Positions 7,327-17,383 are shown, counted from the first letter of the stretch. The stretch is 64,000 bases of DNA from Svornostia abyssi (GCA_024666565.1 CP088295.1:558001-622000); one strand, 5' to 3'. Notes: generated by a model from the sequence alone, not told the origin. Program-made: numbers and translations.

Positions 7327-8606
7327 GCCGCGCCGCGTGGGCGTGGCCCGCCGGCCTCGCCGCCGCCGGTGTCGCCTGGTACGGCGCGGAGTCGCTGCGT
7401 CACCGCCGCGAGCAGGGCGACGGCTACGAGCTGCACCCCGGCCAGCCGGCCGTCGGCGACCGCGAGTTCCTCTACGCCGCCGAGGCACTGACGGCCGCCC
7501 CGATCAGCCACGGCAACGAGATCGACCTGCTCGTCAACGGCGACGCGATCTTCCCCGTGTTCCTGGAGACGATCCGCGGCGCGCAGCAGACGGTGAACCT
7601 CCTGACCTACGTGTACTGGAAGGGCGACATCGCGCGCGAGGTCGCCGACGCGCTGTGCGAACGCGCCCGCGCGGGGGTCGAGGTCAACGTGCTGCTCGAT
7701 GCGGTCGGGACGGCGAAGATGGAGCTGCAGATCATCGCCGACATGCGCAGCGCCGGGGTGACCGTCGCCCGCTTCCGCCCGCCGAAGCCGTACGCGATGA
7801 AGCGGCTGAACCACCGCACGCACCGCAAGCTGCTCATCGCCGACGGCGTCGTGGGCATGACCGGCGGCGTCGGGATCGCCGAGGAGTGGACGGGGGACGC
7901 GCAGGACCCCGACCACTGGCGCGACACCCACGTCCGCGTCCGCGGCCCCGTCGTCCGCGGGCTGCAGGGCGCGTTCGCCGAGAACTGGCTGGAGGCGACG
8001 GGCGACGTCCTCGTCGGCGACGGGCATCTTCCGCACCTCGAGGAGATCGACGGCGGCGGGCCGATGCAGGTCGTGCGGTCGTCGGCGGGCGTGGGCGACA
8101 CGAACGCCGAGGCGCTGTTCTTCCTCGCGATCGCCTGCGCGCGCGAACGGTTGCACCTCACGGCCGCGTACTTCGCGCCGCGGCCCGCGTTCGTGCAGGC
8201 GCTCTGCGACGCCGCGGCGCGCGGGGTCGACGTGCGGGTGCTGGTCCCGGGCCCGCACATCGACAAGGAGATCGTCCGCGTCGCGGGCCGCGCGGTCTAC
8301 GAGGAGCTGCTCGACTGCGGCGTGCGGGTCTTCGAGTACCAGCCGACCATGCTGCACGCCAAGTCGCTGTCGATCGACGACACGTGGGGCGCGGTCGGCT
8401 CGGTCAACTTCGACAACCGCTCGTTCGCGCTGAACGACGAGACCACGCTGTGCGTGCAGTCGCAGCGCTTCGCCGCGGCGCTCGACGCGCAGTTCGCCCG
8501 CGACCTCGAGGTCTCCGAGGAGATCCACCCGGGCCGCTGGGCGGACCGCAGCGCCGGGCACCGGCTCCGTGAAGCCGCCGCCCGGCTGGCCCGCCGGGAA
8601 CTCTGA
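7323..8606 (+). CDS. Phospholipase D / cardiolipin-synthase-like protein
   Basis: This 427-residue protein has an N-terminal membrane anchor (about 1-20) and two HKD motifs: HRKLLIADGVVGMTGG (about 162-177) and MLHAKSLSIDDTWGAVGSVN (about 343-362). This arrangement is that of bacterial cardiolipin synthases and related phosphatidyltransferases, with one histidine from each half forming the phosphohistidine site. It is coupled by ATGA to the lipid kinase upstream, which supports a role in membrane phospholipid synthesis. Confidence 0.88.
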   Translation: MSRAAWAWPAGLAAAGVAWYGAESLRHRREQGDGYELHPGQPAVGDREFLYAAEALTAAPISHGNEIDLLVNGDAIFPVFLETIRGAQQTVNLLTYVYWKGDIAREVADALCERARAGVEVNVLLDAVGTAKMELQIIADMRSAGVTVARFRPPKPYAMKRLNHRTHRKLLIADGVVGMTGGVGIAEEWTGDAQDPDHWRDTHVRVRGPVVRGLQGAFAENWLEATGDVLVGDGHLPHLEEIDGGGPMQVVRSSAGVGDTNAEALFFLAIACARERLHLTAAYFAPRPAFVQALCDAAARGVDVRVLVPGPHIDKEIVRVAGRAVYEELLDCGVRVFEYQPTMLHAKSLSIDDTWGAVGSVNFDNRSFALNDETTLCVQSQRFAAALDAQFARDLEVSEEIHPGRWADRSAGHRLREAAARLARREL

Positions 8607-8816
8607 TCAGCTGAAGCCGATCCGCGGCTCGTCGCGGTCCGTCTTGACGTAGATGACCTGGCTGAGGTTGACCCGCAGCGTGCCGTCGTCGACCTTCACG
8701 TCGTACCACTCGCCCTTGGGGAGCGCCTCGAGGAGTGCGTCCAGCTCGGTCTCGTCGAGCTTGACGGGAACGGGGGCGGTGAACTGCAGCCCCAACGTCA
8801 CGCGCTGCTGCGCCAT
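8607..8816 (-). CDS. Small conserved-type protein, unknown function
   Basis: This 69-residue protein has alternating strands (VTLGLQFTAPVPVKL; YDVKVDDGTLRVNLSQVIYVKT) around one helix (ETELDALLEALPKG). The pattern resembles DUF3107-type small actinobacterial proteins, but I am not certain. It begins 2 bases after the epimerase stop, so it is in an operon with it, and its stop abuts the convergent PLD-family gene. Confidence 0.7.
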   Translation of the reverse strand: MAQQRVTLGLQFTAPVPVKLDETELDALLEALPKGEWYDVKVDDGTLRVNLSQVIYVKTDRDEPRIGFS

Positions 8817-8818
8817 GG

Positions 8819-9232
8819 TCAGTGCCCCTTCGCCGGCTCGACGAGCTCGGTGAGCACGCCGCCGGTCGATCGCGGATTGAGGAATGCGACGCGCGAGTTG
8901 CGGATGCCCTCGCGGGCCTCACGGTCGATGAGCTTCATGCCGAGCTCCTTGATGCGGGCGAGCTCGGCGTCGATGTCGTCGACCTGGTAGGCGACGTGGT
9001 GCATGCCGGGCCCGTTCTTCGCGAGGAACTTCGCGACCGTGCCCTCGCCGGGGACGGCGGGCGCGATGAGCTCGACGTGGTTCTCACCGACGTCGAAGAG
9101 GGCGGCGTCGACGCCCTGCTCCAGCACGGTCTGGCGATAGACCTCGCCGAGGTTGAAGTCGCGCTCGTAGAGCGCGAGCGCATCGTCGATGTTCTCGACG
9201 GCGATACCGATGTGGTCGATCCTGGTGAACAC
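8819..9232 (-). CDS. mce: Methylmalonyl-CoA epimerase
   Basis: This 137-residue VOC (glyoxalase-fold) protein has the two-module pattern of methylmalonyl-CoA epimerase: DHIGIAVENIDDAL at the start, NHVELIAPAVPGEGTVAKFL, GPGMHHVAYQVDDI and the C-terminal STGGVLTELVE. Candidate metal ligands are His7, the His of HHVAY and the Glu of LTELVE. It interconverts (2R)- and (2S)-methylmalonyl-CoA in propionate/odd-chain catabolism. It follows ftsH by 10 bases. Confidence 0.92.
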   Translation of the reverse strand: MFTRIDHIGIAVENIDDALALYERDFNLGEVYRQTVLEQGVDAALFDVGENHVELIAPAVPGEGTVAKFLAKNGPGMHHVAYQVDDIDAELARIKELGMKLIDREAREGIRNSRVAFLNPRSTGGVLTELVEPAKGH

Positions 9233-9242
9233 GCAGCGGAGT

Positions 9243-11301
9243 CTACGTGTCCTTCCGCGGCAGCTCCTCAGCGGCCGTCACCAGGGGCATCCCGGTGAGC
9301 CGCGGGCGGTCGGTGACCGGCGTGGTTCCGCGCATGATCTCGTCGATCTGCGGGCGCTCCAGGACCTCGTGCTCGAGCAGCGCCTGCGCGAGCTGCTCGA
9401 GCAGGTCACGGTGGTCGGTGATGAGCCGTTCGGCCATCGCCTGCGCCTCGAACGCGAGCTCGCGCTGCTCCTCGTCGCGAATCCGGCGGGTGACCTCGGA
9501 GGCCTGACCGGTCTCGTACGCGCCGCGCTGGGCGGAGTCGGCGGTGCCCATCGCGTACTCGTGCACCATGGCGTGCGTGAGCTCGGCGACGCGCTTGAGG
9601 TCGTCGGACGCGCCGGTGGTGATCTTCCCGAAGACGATCTGCTCGGCGACGCGGCCGCCCAGGAGCATCGCCATGTGGTCGAGGAGCTCCTCGCGCGTCT
9701 TGAGGTAGCGATCCTCCTCGGGCAGGTTCAGCGTGAAGCCGAGCGCGGTGCCGCGCGGGACGATCGAGATCTTGTGGACCTTGTCCACACTGGCCAGCAG
9801 CTCCCCGCAGAGCGCGTGGCCGGCCTCGTGGTAGGCCACGACGCGCTTCTCGGCGGGCTGCAGCACGCGCTTGGACTGCACGCCGGCGATGACCCGCTCG
9901 AGCGCCATGTCGAAGTCGGCCTGCGTGATCGCGACGCCCTCGCGGCGCGCGGCGAAGATCGCGGCCTCGTTGCAGAGGTTCGCGAGGTCCGCGCCGGTGA
10001 GGCCGCTCGTCTGCGCGGCGATCGTCCGCAGGTCGACGTCGTGCAGCGGCTTGCCGCTGGTGTGGACCTCCAGGATCTCCTCGCGGCCCGCGACGTCGGG
10101 CGGGGACACGAAGACCTGGCGGTCGAACCGGCCGGGGCGCAGCAGTGCGGGGTCGAGCTTGTCGAGGAGGTTCGAGGCCGCCATGACGACGACGTCCTCG
10201 GTCCCGGCGAAGCCGTCCATCTCGACGAGCAGCTGGTTGAGCGTCTGCTCACGGTCACCGGTGTCCGAGCCGGTGCGTCGCGTGCCGACGGCGTCGAGCT
10301 CGTCGATGAACACGATCGCGGGGCTGTGCTTGCGCGCCTCGTTGAACAGCCCGGCGGATGCGCGCGGCGCCGAGCCCGGCGAACATCTCGACGAACGAGG
10401 AGGCGGACTGGCTGAGGAAGTACGCGCCGGACTCGTGGGCGACGGCCTTGGCGAGGAGCGTCTTGCCGGTGCCCGGCGGACCATGGAGCAGCACACCGGT
10501 CGGCATCTGCGCGCCGAAGCGGCGGAACTTCTTCGGGTCCTTGAGGAACTGGACGACCTCCTGGAGCTCCTCCTTGGCGTCGCCCGCGCCCGCGATCTCC
10601 TCCCAGCTGACCGACGACTTCTCGGCGGGCTTCAGGGTCTGCGGCTTCGTCTTGGGCATCATCCGCAGCGATCGCCAGACCAGCAGCAGGATGGCGAGCA
10701 TGAAGAGGATCCCGGCGATGGCCGACCAGTCCGTGGCCGTCTCGCGGATCTCCTCGAACGTGCTCTGCTCGGGAGCGGCGGGCGGCGCGTCGTCGACGAA
10801 CAGGCTCACGGGCCCCTCGAACTCGCCAACCTCCAGCTCCTTCTGGCGGCCGGCGAACTCGGCGATCGCGCCCGTGTACGGGCCCTGCAGCGGAGCGACC
10901 GTGTAGACCACCGAGCTCTCGCCCGGGTTGTACGCGACGCGATCGGTGAGCTGGAGCAGCATCACGTTCTTCGGAAAGCCGCCGCGGACCACCAGGGCGG
11001 CGGGCGGGTCGGCGGCCTCCAGGCCCCGTTCGTTCCACCGTTGCCAGAACACGGCGAACTGCTCCTCGTCGAACGCGCGCTCGGGCTGGCCGACGAACGA
11101 CGACACCGACGGGTCAAGGCCGGTGAGGGTCAGGAGGTACCGGTTCGCGACGGTCGCCTTCTTGATCGAGCCGCCCTCCGCGCGCTGCACGAACAGCCGC
11201 CCGTCCTCCGGCACAGGCCCCGCCTGCGCAGCGGCCGGCGACAGCAGGAGGTGGGCGAGCACGGCCAGGAGCGCAGGGCGCAGCGAGCGACGGAGGGTCA
11301 C
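9243..11301 (-). CDS. ftsH: ATP-dependent zinc metalloprotease FtsH, interrupted by a +1 frameshift
   Basis: The N-terminal part has a signal/anchor segment, an extracytoplasmic domain of about 180 residues, a transmembrane helix ([18 protein letters not shown]) and Walker [15 protein letters not shown]. The frame then breaks after [14 protein letters not shown]. The other frame continues with the expected [22 protein letters not shown] (Walker B), the second region of homology LLRPGRFDR, and the M41 protease site HEAGH. Removing one base near 10353 (CGCCGGG to CGCGGG on the coding strand) restores a full FtsH of about 685 residues. FtsH degrades membrane proteins and is rarely dispensable, so an assembly error is more likely than a pseudogene. 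GTG 11301 is the chosen start; GTG 11349 is possible. Confidence 0.9.
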
Positions 11302-11388
11302 ACCCCGGGTATCGGCAGGATCCAGCGCCACCTGAGTGCGAGCGTGCACACGTCGCTCAGATGTCCTTGATGTGCTGAGGTTTGCGTG

Positions 11389-13104
11389 ATGGCCGACCCG
11401 GAGCTGCTACCCCGGCACCTGCGCTGGCCCCGCCGCACCGCCGCCGCGCGCGAGGAGGAGCTGCTGCGCCTCGGATTCGTCCGTGAGGCGCCGACCCGGT
11501 GGCTGGACCCGGCGCTGCTCGTGCGGTCCGGGGTGCAGGCCGTCGTCTCCGCCGCGTTCGGCCGGTTCGCAGACCGCCGGGAGACCCAGGCGAACCTCGA
11601 ACAGCCAGTGTTCGACGCATACGCCGATCGTGACGAGCTGTGGCTGGACGTCATCTCCGACACAGGGGACGGCTGGCCCGCGACGATGACGATGGCGTGG
11701 CTGCTGGGCCGGCCCGCATTGGCGGTCGCCGGCGAGGCCGACACGCTGCCGCGCGCCGACGTCGTGCTCGTCGGCGGCGACCTCGTGTACCCGGCGGCCG
11801 AGCGGGTCGCCTACGAGCACCGTTTCGTCGGCCCGTTCGCCGGCGCGCTGCCGTGGGCCGAGCCCGCGCCGCACCTGTTCGCCATCCCGGGCAACCACGA
11901 CTGGTACGACGGGCTCGTCGCGTTCACGCGGCGCTTCTGCCAGCAGCAGTGGATCGGCGGCTGGCAGACGTGGCAGAAGCGCAGCTACGCGGCGCTGAAG
12001 CTGCCGCACGGCTGGTGGGTGTGGATGCTGGACATCCAGCTCGACGAGCTCGTCGACGACGCGCAGCTGGACTGGTTCCGCGCCGCGGCCGGGCAGCTGG
12101 CCGACGGGGATCGGGTGATCCTGCTGACCGGCAAGCCGAGCTGGCTTCGCGTGTCGGACGCCGCGCCATTCCCACCCGCGTGGGAGAACCTCGCGTACGT
12201 GGAACGGATCGTGCGCGACGCAGGCGGCGAGGTGGGACTCGTGCTCACCGGCGACCTGCACCACTACGCGCGGTACTCGTCGACGTCGAACCCACCCGCC
12301 CCGCACCGCATCACCGCGGGCGGCGGCGGCGCGTACCTCTCGCCGACGCACACGCTGCCCGACCGGGTCGCGCTGCCGCCGCGGCGCGGTGAGCCCGGCG
12401 TGCCCTACGAGCAGGCGGCCGTGTACCCGGACGCGCGCCGGTCGCGGCGGCTGAGCTGGGGCGTCCTGAAGCTCGCGTCCCTGTCCCCCGGGCTCGCCGC
12501 GGTCATCGGCGGGGTCTACGCGCTGCTCGCCGCCGCCTTCCTCACCGCGGTCGCCGAGGGGCCCGGGAATCTCGCGGCGACGGCGCGGGCCGGAGGCCTG
12601 GACGGGTTCGTCTCGGCGGCGACGAGCGGCACCGGCGTGGTGCTCGTGCTGCTCCTTGCGGGCGCGCTCATCGTGCAGCTCGACGCGCCCCCACCATGGC
12701 GCCAGCTCGTCGGCGTGCTGCACGCGGCCGCGCACGTCGTGGTCTGCGGGCTGGTCGTCTACGCGGTGGCGGCGCTGGTGTTCGCCGCGGACGCCGACAC
12801 GGCCGCCGTGTGGCCCGCTGCGCTGCTCGCGGCCGGCCTGGCCGGCTTCGCCGTGGGCACCACCCTGCTCGCCGCCGTGTTGCTGTTCGTGAGCATGGTG
12901 CTCGGCCGGCGCGCCAAGGAGACGGCCAACCAGGTGTTCGCGGCCCAGGGGCTGGAGGACGACAAGAGCTTCCTGCGCCTGCACGTCGACCGTGCCGGCG
13001 CGCTGCACGTGCACGCGCTCGGCGTCGACGCGATCTGCCGGGATTGGACCGGCCCGCACGAGGGGCGGGACGACGCGCGCTTCCGTCCCCCCACCCGGCC
13101 GTGA
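11389..13104 (+). CDS. Membrane-anchored metallophosphoesterase
   Basis: This 571-residue protein has calcineurin-like metal motifs: [13 protein letters not shown] (GDxxY), [10 protein letters not shown] (GNHD) and [12 protein letters not shown] (GDxHH). After about residue 360 there are four or five hydrophobic segments, followed by a cytoplasmic tail with [14 protein letters not shown]. The family hydrolyses phosphoesters with a di-metal centre; the substrate is unknown. ATG 11389 is preferred to the overlapping GTG at 11386. It is divergent from ftsH. Confidence 0.88.
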   Translation: MADPELLPRHLRWPRRTAAAREEELLRLGFVREAPTRWLDPALLVRSGVQAVVSAAFGRFADRRETQANLEQPVFDAYADRDELWLDVISDTGDGWPATMTMAWLLGRPALAVAGEADTLPRADVVLVGGDLVYPAAERVAYEHRFVGPFAGALPWAEPAPHLFAIPGNHDWYDGLVAFTRRFCQQQWIGGWQTWQKRSYAALKLPHGWWVWMLDIQLDELVDDAQLDWFRAAAGQLADGDRVILLTGKPSWLRVSDAAPFPPAWENLAYVERIVRDAGGEVGLVLTGDLHHYARYSSTSNPPAPHRITAGGGGAYLSPTHTLPDRVALPPRRGEPGVPYEQAAVYPDARRSRRLSWGVLKLASLSPGLAAVIGGVYALLAAAFLTAVAEGPGNLAATARAGGLDGFVSAATSGTGVVLVLLLAGALIVQLDAPPPWRQLVGVLHAAAHVVVCGLVVYAVAALVFAADADTAAVWPAALLAAGLAGFAVGTTLLAAVLLFVSMVLGRRAKETANQVFAAQGLEDDKSFLRLHVDRAGALHVHALGVDAICRDWTGPHEGRDDARFRPPTRP

Positions 13105-13140
13105 GCCGCGGGTGCGGCGGATCGACGACGTCCCGCGGGT

Positions 13141-13941
13141 CTAGGCTGCGCCCTCGACGCGCAGGATCTCATCCAGCGCGGCCTGGCCGACCGCGAGCTG
13201 GCGGTCGTCGGGCTCGCGCGTGCCGAGGACGCGCTGAAGCTCATGGCCGGGCACCCGCAGCGCCCGGGCGAGCATGCTGTCGTGGTGGCGCTCGGCCCAC
13301 GCGAAGACCTCGACCGACGCGCCGATTGCGGCCAGCCCGACCGCGGCCTGCGCGCCCGGACCCGGGTTCGCGACGACCCGCCGCAGCAGCGCGGCGCCCG
13401 CGACGTTGAGCGTCAGCAGCGGCGTCATGAGGTGCGACCCACAGCGGTCGTGCTCCTTCGACGTCTCCCGAGCGGTGTCGTCGGCCTCGTACGCGCCGAT
13501 CGCCTTGTGCTCGGCGCCGTGGTAAGCCGCAAGGTCACCGGATCGCAGCGCGAACAGCGAAGGCGCCAGGCCGATTCCCGCGATGACCGCCTCCCCGGCG
13601 GCGCCGCGCAGGCGCCGGTTGCGCCGCAGGAGCTGGGTGACGATCGTCGTGCCCGCCATCACGCCGAGCACCGACGCGCTCTCGAACGGCAGCCGCGCCT
13701 GCGGGAGGTTCTTGCGGACGATCGGGATGACGACCATCGCCTCGCCGAGACGGATGACACCCCGGGCGCCCGGCACGTCGTCAAACCCCTTCGCGCGGGG
13801 CTTCGGACCCGACGCGACGTGGATCTCCCCGTCGTCGCCGCGGACCGCCGCCGACCAGTGCGTGGGGCCGTGCACGAGCAGCCCGTTGCGCAGCGCCATC
13901 CCGCCGAGGCGGAGCTTCGGGGTCTTCTCAGTGTCGGTCAT
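13141..13941 (-). CDS. DUF1385 (YqhQ-like) membrane protein
   Basis: This 266-residue protein shows the DUF1385 signatures: LRLGGMALRNGLLVHG at the start, the central YHGAEHKAIGAYE and HDRCGSHLMTPLLTLNV, and several hydrophobic helices. The His/Glu/Cys motif suggests a metal or catalytic centre, but the function is not established. Its start lies 14 bases inside the upstream M20 peptidase gene, so the two are co-translated. Confidence 0.88.
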   Translation of the reverse strand: MTDTEKTPKLRLGGMALRNGLLVHGPTHWSAAVRGDDGEIHVASGPKPRAKGFDDVPGARGVIRLGEAMVVIPIVRKNLPQARLPFESASVLGVMAGTTIVTQLLRRNRRLRGAAGEAVIAGIGLAPSLFALRSGDLAAYHGAEHKAIGAYEADDTARETSKEHDRCGSHLMTPLLTLNVAGAALLRRVVANPGPGAQAAVGLAAIGASVEVFAWAERHHDSMLARALRVPGHELQRVLGTREPDDRQLAVGQAALDEILRVEGAA

Positions 13942-15250
13942 GTGGCGCTCCGAGGAGGTCGACGGTGACGTCGCGGAAGCATGCGGCCGCGAACCCGAGG
14001 TCGCGGACGTCGATGCGCTCGTCGGCGCCGTGGATGAGCGGGGCGATGTCGTGGAGCGACATGTGGCGCTGCGGGAAGAAGCCGTAGGCCACGACGTCGT
14101 CGCCGAACGTCGACCGCCACGTGCGTGAGTCGGTGAAGCCGGGGAGGATCACCGGGATCGTCGTGGCGCCCGGGTCGTTGGCGCCGACCCAGCGATCGAG
14201 CGCCGCGCGCAGCGGCGAGTCGACCGGTGACGCATTGCCCATGACCTGCTCGGCGAACTCGATCGTGAAGCCGGTGTCGCCGAGGACGTCGCGGATGCGC
14301 TCCTCGGCCTTCTCGCGGCCCAGGCCGGGCGGGACGCGGCAGTCGACCGACAGCTCGGCCATCGACGGGATGACGTTGATCTTCTCGCTCGCGCGGATCT
14401 TCGTCGGCGCGAACGTGACCCCGAGCATCGGCTCGACGAGCGCCGCGAGCCGGGCGTCACGCGCGCGGAGTTGATCGAGGGCGACGCCGGGGTCGACGCT
14501 GACGTCGAGTCCCAAGCCGCGGAGCAGTGCCTCGGGCGCGGGGGTGAGGTCGAAGCCCGGCTGCTGTGAACCCAGGCGCTCGATGATCGGCGCCATCTTC
14601 AGCAGCGCGTTGTCGCCCATCTTCGGATACGACGCGTGGCCGGCCACGCCGTCGGTGCGCACGCGGAAGCGGAAGACGCCCTTCTCCGCGACGCACACGC
14701 CGTAGCGTCGCGCGCCGTCGTACTCGAAGTGCGCGCCCGCGCCCTCGTTCAGCACGTAGTTCGCACGCACGAGGTCGGGGTGGTGCTCACAGATCCACTG
14801 GGCGCCGAATGAGCCACCGGTCTCCTCGTCGGCGAGGACGACGACGAGCAGGTCGCCGACCCCGGGCCGCCAGCCCGACTGCGCGAGCTCCAGCGCAGCG
14901 GCGACCTCGCACGCCGTCTGCGACTTCATGTCCAGCGCGCCGCGACCCCAGAGGAAGCCGCCGGCGACGTCGCCCGACCATGGATCGTGGGTCCATTCCG
15001 ACGCGGTCGCCAGGACCGTGTCGACGTGGCTGAGGAGCGCGAGGACCGGACCGTCCGCGGCGCCGCGAAGGCGCGCGACGAGGTTCATCCGCTCGGGCTC
15101 AGCGCCGACGAGCGTGACCTCGAACCCGGCGTCGCGCAGCAGACCGGCCAGCCATTCCTGCGCGACCCGCTCGTTCCCCGGCGGGTTGACCGTGTTGAAC
15201 TGGATCAGCCGCTGGAGCAGCGAGGTCGCGGATGCCTGCAGGTCCCCCAT
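13928..15250 (-). CDS. M20-family metallopeptidase (ArgE/DapE/CPG2-like)
   Basis: This 440-residue protein carries the di-zinc M20 motifs: LLSHVDTV, GRGALDMKSQ, the catalytic ADEETGG and the late PQRHMSLHDI, with a lid/dimerisation domain in between (VAGHASYPKMGDNAL). Members hydrolyse small amidated or peptide substrates; the specificity cannot be read here. It heads a two-gene operon with DUF1385. Confidence 0.9.
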   Translation of the reverse strand: MGDLQASATSLLQRLIQFNTVNPPGNERVAQEWLAGLLRDAGFEVTLVGAEPERMNLVARLRGAADGPVLALLSHVDTVLATASEWTHDPWSGDVAGGFLWGRGALDMKSQTACEVAAALELAQSGWRPGVGDLLVVVLADEETGGSFGAQWICEHHPDLVRANYVLNEGAGAHFEYDGARRYGVCVAEKGVFRFRVRTDGVAGHASYPKMGDNALLKMAPIIERLGSQQPGFDLTPAPEALLRGLGLDVSVDPGVALDQLRARDARLAALVEPMLGVTFAPTKIRASEKINVIPSMAELSVDCRVPPGLGREKAEERIRDVLGDTGFTIEFAEQVMGNASPVDSPLRAALDRWVGANDPGATTIPVILPGFTDSRTWRSTFGDDVVAYGFFPQRHMSLHDIAPLIHGADERIDVRDLGFAAACFRDVTVDLLGAPHDRH

Positions 15251-15274
15251 GACCTGCAGGCTATCCGGCGGCGT

Positions 15275-15700
15275 TCAGGTGCAGGTCACGGTGACGCCCC
15301 TGCTGACGGCGCGGGCGACGCCGAAGGCGCGATCGATGGGGACCAGGGTGAAGCTCCAGCGGTTCGACGCGACGGGACGCCCGACCAGCTCGTACTGCGA
15401 GAACAGCTGACGCGTGTTCGCTCCACGCCGAAACGCGAACGTGGTGACGCTGAAGTGCGGGACGCCGAGGGATCCCGTGCCGGTCCGCACCATGTACATC
15501 GTCCCCGCGGTCGACGCCTCGAAGGAGGTCACGAGCGGCGCGATGTTCGTGCAGTGGGCCGAGATCCCCGCGCCCGTGTTGATGCCATCGAGCGTCGAAG
15601 GAAACGTCAGGCCCGAGAGGCGCGGAGCACCCCAGGCAGCAGGCGCGGCTGCGAGCAGGATCGCGGAACCGATCAGAAATGCGCGCACCGTGTGAGACAC
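15275..15700 (-). CDS. Small secreted protein, paralogue of the neighbouring 16.0-kb gene
   Basis: This 141-residue protein starts at GTG 15700, seven bases after AGGAG, and has a signal peptide (FLIGSAILLAAAPAAWG). The mature part has SGLTFPSTLDGINTGAG and exactly two cysteines (SAHC... and the final VTVTCT), which probably pair. The layout and the C-terminal VxRxVTxxCT match the next gene, so they are diverged duplicates. Function unknown. Confidence 0.75.
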   Translation of the reverse strand: MSHTVRAFLIGSAILLAAAPAAWGAPRLSGLTFPSTLDGINTGAGISAHCTNIAPLVTSFEASTAGTMYMVRTGTGSLGVPHFSVTTFAFRRGANTRQLFSQYELVGRPVASNRWSFTLVPIDRAFGVARAVSRGVTVTCT

Positions 15701-15779
15701 GACGGAGCTCCTCAAGCTGGACACGCGGCCAGCATCTCCGAGCGCGTGCGTCTTGTGGTGAATCACGTTCAGGCGACGG

Positions 15780-16223
15780 TCAACTGCCGATGCCGGTCGT
15801 GCAGCGCAGGGTGAGCGTACGGGTCACGAGGCCGCCGTTGGGCAACCCGTAGCGGTCCAACGGCACCATGACCACGGTGACGCGCCCGGTCGTCAGCGGG
15901 CCGGTGGTGTTGGCACTGATGCCCGGCAGGCTGATCGAGACGCGGTTGGCGCCAGCCCTGATCGCGGGGGTCGCAACCACCGGGAAGGCCTTGGGCGCCA
16001 TCGTGTACACGAACAGCTTGCCCACCGTGTTCGAGGTGAACGTCAGCGGGACCCCGTCGAACGGCGACGTGCAGGTGAAGCCGAGCGTCGAGTTGATCTC
16101 CCCGTCGACGACGGACGGGAGGATGACGTTGCTGATCGCGGCCGACGCAGGAGCCGCGGATGCGGCGCCGAGCGAGGAGGACACCAGCACTGCGAGCGCC
16201 AGGGACCGGAGACGATGGGACAC
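15780..16223 (-). CDS. Small secreted protein, paralogue of the neighbouring 15.3-kb gene
   Basis: This 147-residue protein starts at GTG 16223 with AGGG just upstream. It has a signal peptide (LALAVLVSSSLGAASAAPASA), then SNVILPSVVDGEINSTLGFTC, regular beta-strand spacing and a second cysteine in LTLRCT. Two cysteines at matching ends and the PSxxDG motif link it to the downstream paralogue. It looks like a small Ig-like extracellular domain. Confidence 0.75.
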   Translation of the reverse strand: MSHRLRSLALAVLVSSSLGAASAAPASAAISNVILPSVVDGEINSTLGFTCTSPFDGVPLTFTSNTVGKLFVYTMAPKAFPVVATPAIRAGANRVSISLPGISANTTGPLTTGRVTVVMVPLDRYGLPNGGLVTRTLTLRCTTGIGS

Positions 16224-16301
16224 GGACCCTCCAGGGTCTTCGATGGACAGGCCGCCATTATGTGCGGCTCTCGTCCCCGTGTGGCGAACGTCGTTCGGGG
16301 C

Positions 16302-16853
16302 TCAGCGGCATGCCTCCAGCAGCCCGTCGAGACGGGCGGCGCGCTCGTCGTCCGCTCCCACGATCCGACGCATCCAGTCGCGAACCTCGGCGGCATCGAG
16401 AGCGTCTGCGCCGATGATGATCTGCTCGATGTCGAGCCAGTCCTTCGGACGGTTGAAGACGGCCTTGCACACCGTGAGGTGCTCGGGCGCGAGGACCGGG
16501 ATCGTCGTCTGCGCGAACGGGACGGTCCGGGCGCCGGCGCGCATGGCGTCATGGAACGGGTCGTAGGCGAAGAAGAGGTCGAGCGGAGTGCGGCCCCAGC
16601 GCCAGCGGCACTGCCCGTCGCGCACCAGGGCGGCCACGTCGCCCGTCATCTCGACCCCCAGCGGCGTGAGCGCGTCGGCCACCTCTGCGTGCCGCTCGGC
16701 TGCGACGAAGACGTTGAGGTCGATGTCGATCGTCGCGCGCGGCTCGGCGTAGTACGCCAGCGCGAGTGCGCCACCGAACGCGTGGCCCAGTGCCGCACCC
16801 CCGCACGCGTCATGGACGGCGACCACCTTCTCGGGGAGCGACGGCTCGCTCAC
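16302..16853 (-). CDS. Nucleotidyltransferase (AbiEii/MNT-like), putative toxin of a TA pair
   Basis: This 183-residue protein has the minimal nucleotidyltransferase core: GGALALAYYAEPRATIDIDLNV (residues 27-48), where the GG loop and DxD would bind NTP and metal. A helical part follows with FNRPKDWLDIEQII, typical of AbiEii-like proteins. Its start overlaps the upstream gene stop by four bases (ATGA), the arrangement of toxin-antitoxin modules with the antitoxin first. NTase toxins of this group modify tRNA or a partner protein; the target is unknown. Confidence 0.75.
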   Translation of the reverse strand: MSEPSLPEKVVAVHDACGGAALGHAFGGALALAYYAEPRATIDIDLNVFVAAERHAEVADALTPLGVEMTGDVAALVRDGQCRWRWGRTPLDLFFAYDPFHDAMRAGARTVPFAQTTIPVLAPEHLTVCKAVFNRPKDWLDIEQIIIGADALDAAEVRDWMRRIVGADDERAARLDGLLEACR

Positions 16854-17329
16854 GGCGCGCTGGCGATGCGCGGCATCCGCGGGCGGCCGGCGCGCGGTCG
16901 GACGGGCAGCGCGTCTGTGAGCAGCAGCAGATCGACGAGCGCCGCGGACCGCTTGCTGAGGCTGCGGCCGACCCAGGCCGCCGCCGCGCGGGATGCGTCG
17001 GTCGGCGTCGGCTCGCCGGCGTGAGGGAGCGCATCGGCGAGCAGGCGGGCGAGGCCGGGCCGCAGGCGCTCGCCGTCGGCCAGCGCGGCAAGGAGTGCGC
17101 CGGCGGCCTCATCCGCACGCCCGGTCTGCACAGGCGCCCCCGCCCGGCGAGCGCGTGCACACAGCTCGTCGGAATCCAGCGGTCGCGACGCCCGCGCCGT
17201 GGCGTGGTCGAGCACTTCCGGCGACAGCACGGAGAAGGTCGCAAGCGTTCTGCTGCGCGGCCCACGCAGCCCACTGACCGATTCGCGGATCTCCCATCTG
17301 CGTCCGGGGCGTCGAACGATGCTCGCCAT
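16850..17329 (-). CDS. Putative antitoxin/partner of the nucleotidyltransferase
   Basis: This 159-residue protein starts at ATG 17329, inside the inverted repeat CATAGTG/CACTATG. It begins ASIVRRPGRRWEIRESVSG, a short beta-rich N-terminus, followed by Ala/Leu-rich helices up to SKRSAALVDLLLLTDALP. I recognise no family. The ATGA overlap with the NTase gene and the palindrome over its own start are the features of an autoregulated antitoxin. This role is inference from context. Confidence 0.55.
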   Translation of the reverse strand: MASIVRRPGRRWEIRESVSGLRGPRSRTLATFSVLSPEVLDHATARASRPLDSDELCARARRAGAPVQTGRADEAAGALLAALADGERLRPGLARLLADALPHAGEPTPTDASRAAAAWVGRSLSKRSAALVDLLLLTDALPVRPRAGRPRMPRIASAP

Positions 17330-17351
17330 AGTGTGCAGTCTACCCACTATG
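17327..17351 (-). promoter_or_regulatory. Inverted repeat over the start of the TA-like operon
   Basis: CATAGTG (17327-17333) and CACTATG (17345-17351) form a perfect 7-bp inverted repeat with an 11-base spacer. The left arm contains the ATG of the minus-strand gene. A TAGACT box between the arms could be a -10 element for a leaderless transcript. It also lies about 30 bases upstream of the divergent ABC transporter gene. Confidence 0.5.
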
Positions 17352-17383
17352 CCCGCCTCTCCACCTCGCTACCCTCCGCGCCG

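Noticed and set aside
10255-10496. Programmed frameshifting in ftsH
   Set aside because: There is no slippery heptamer of the usual kind or stimulatory structure, the shift lies inside the AAA module where both products would be useless, and four other genes show the same kind of extra G/C base.
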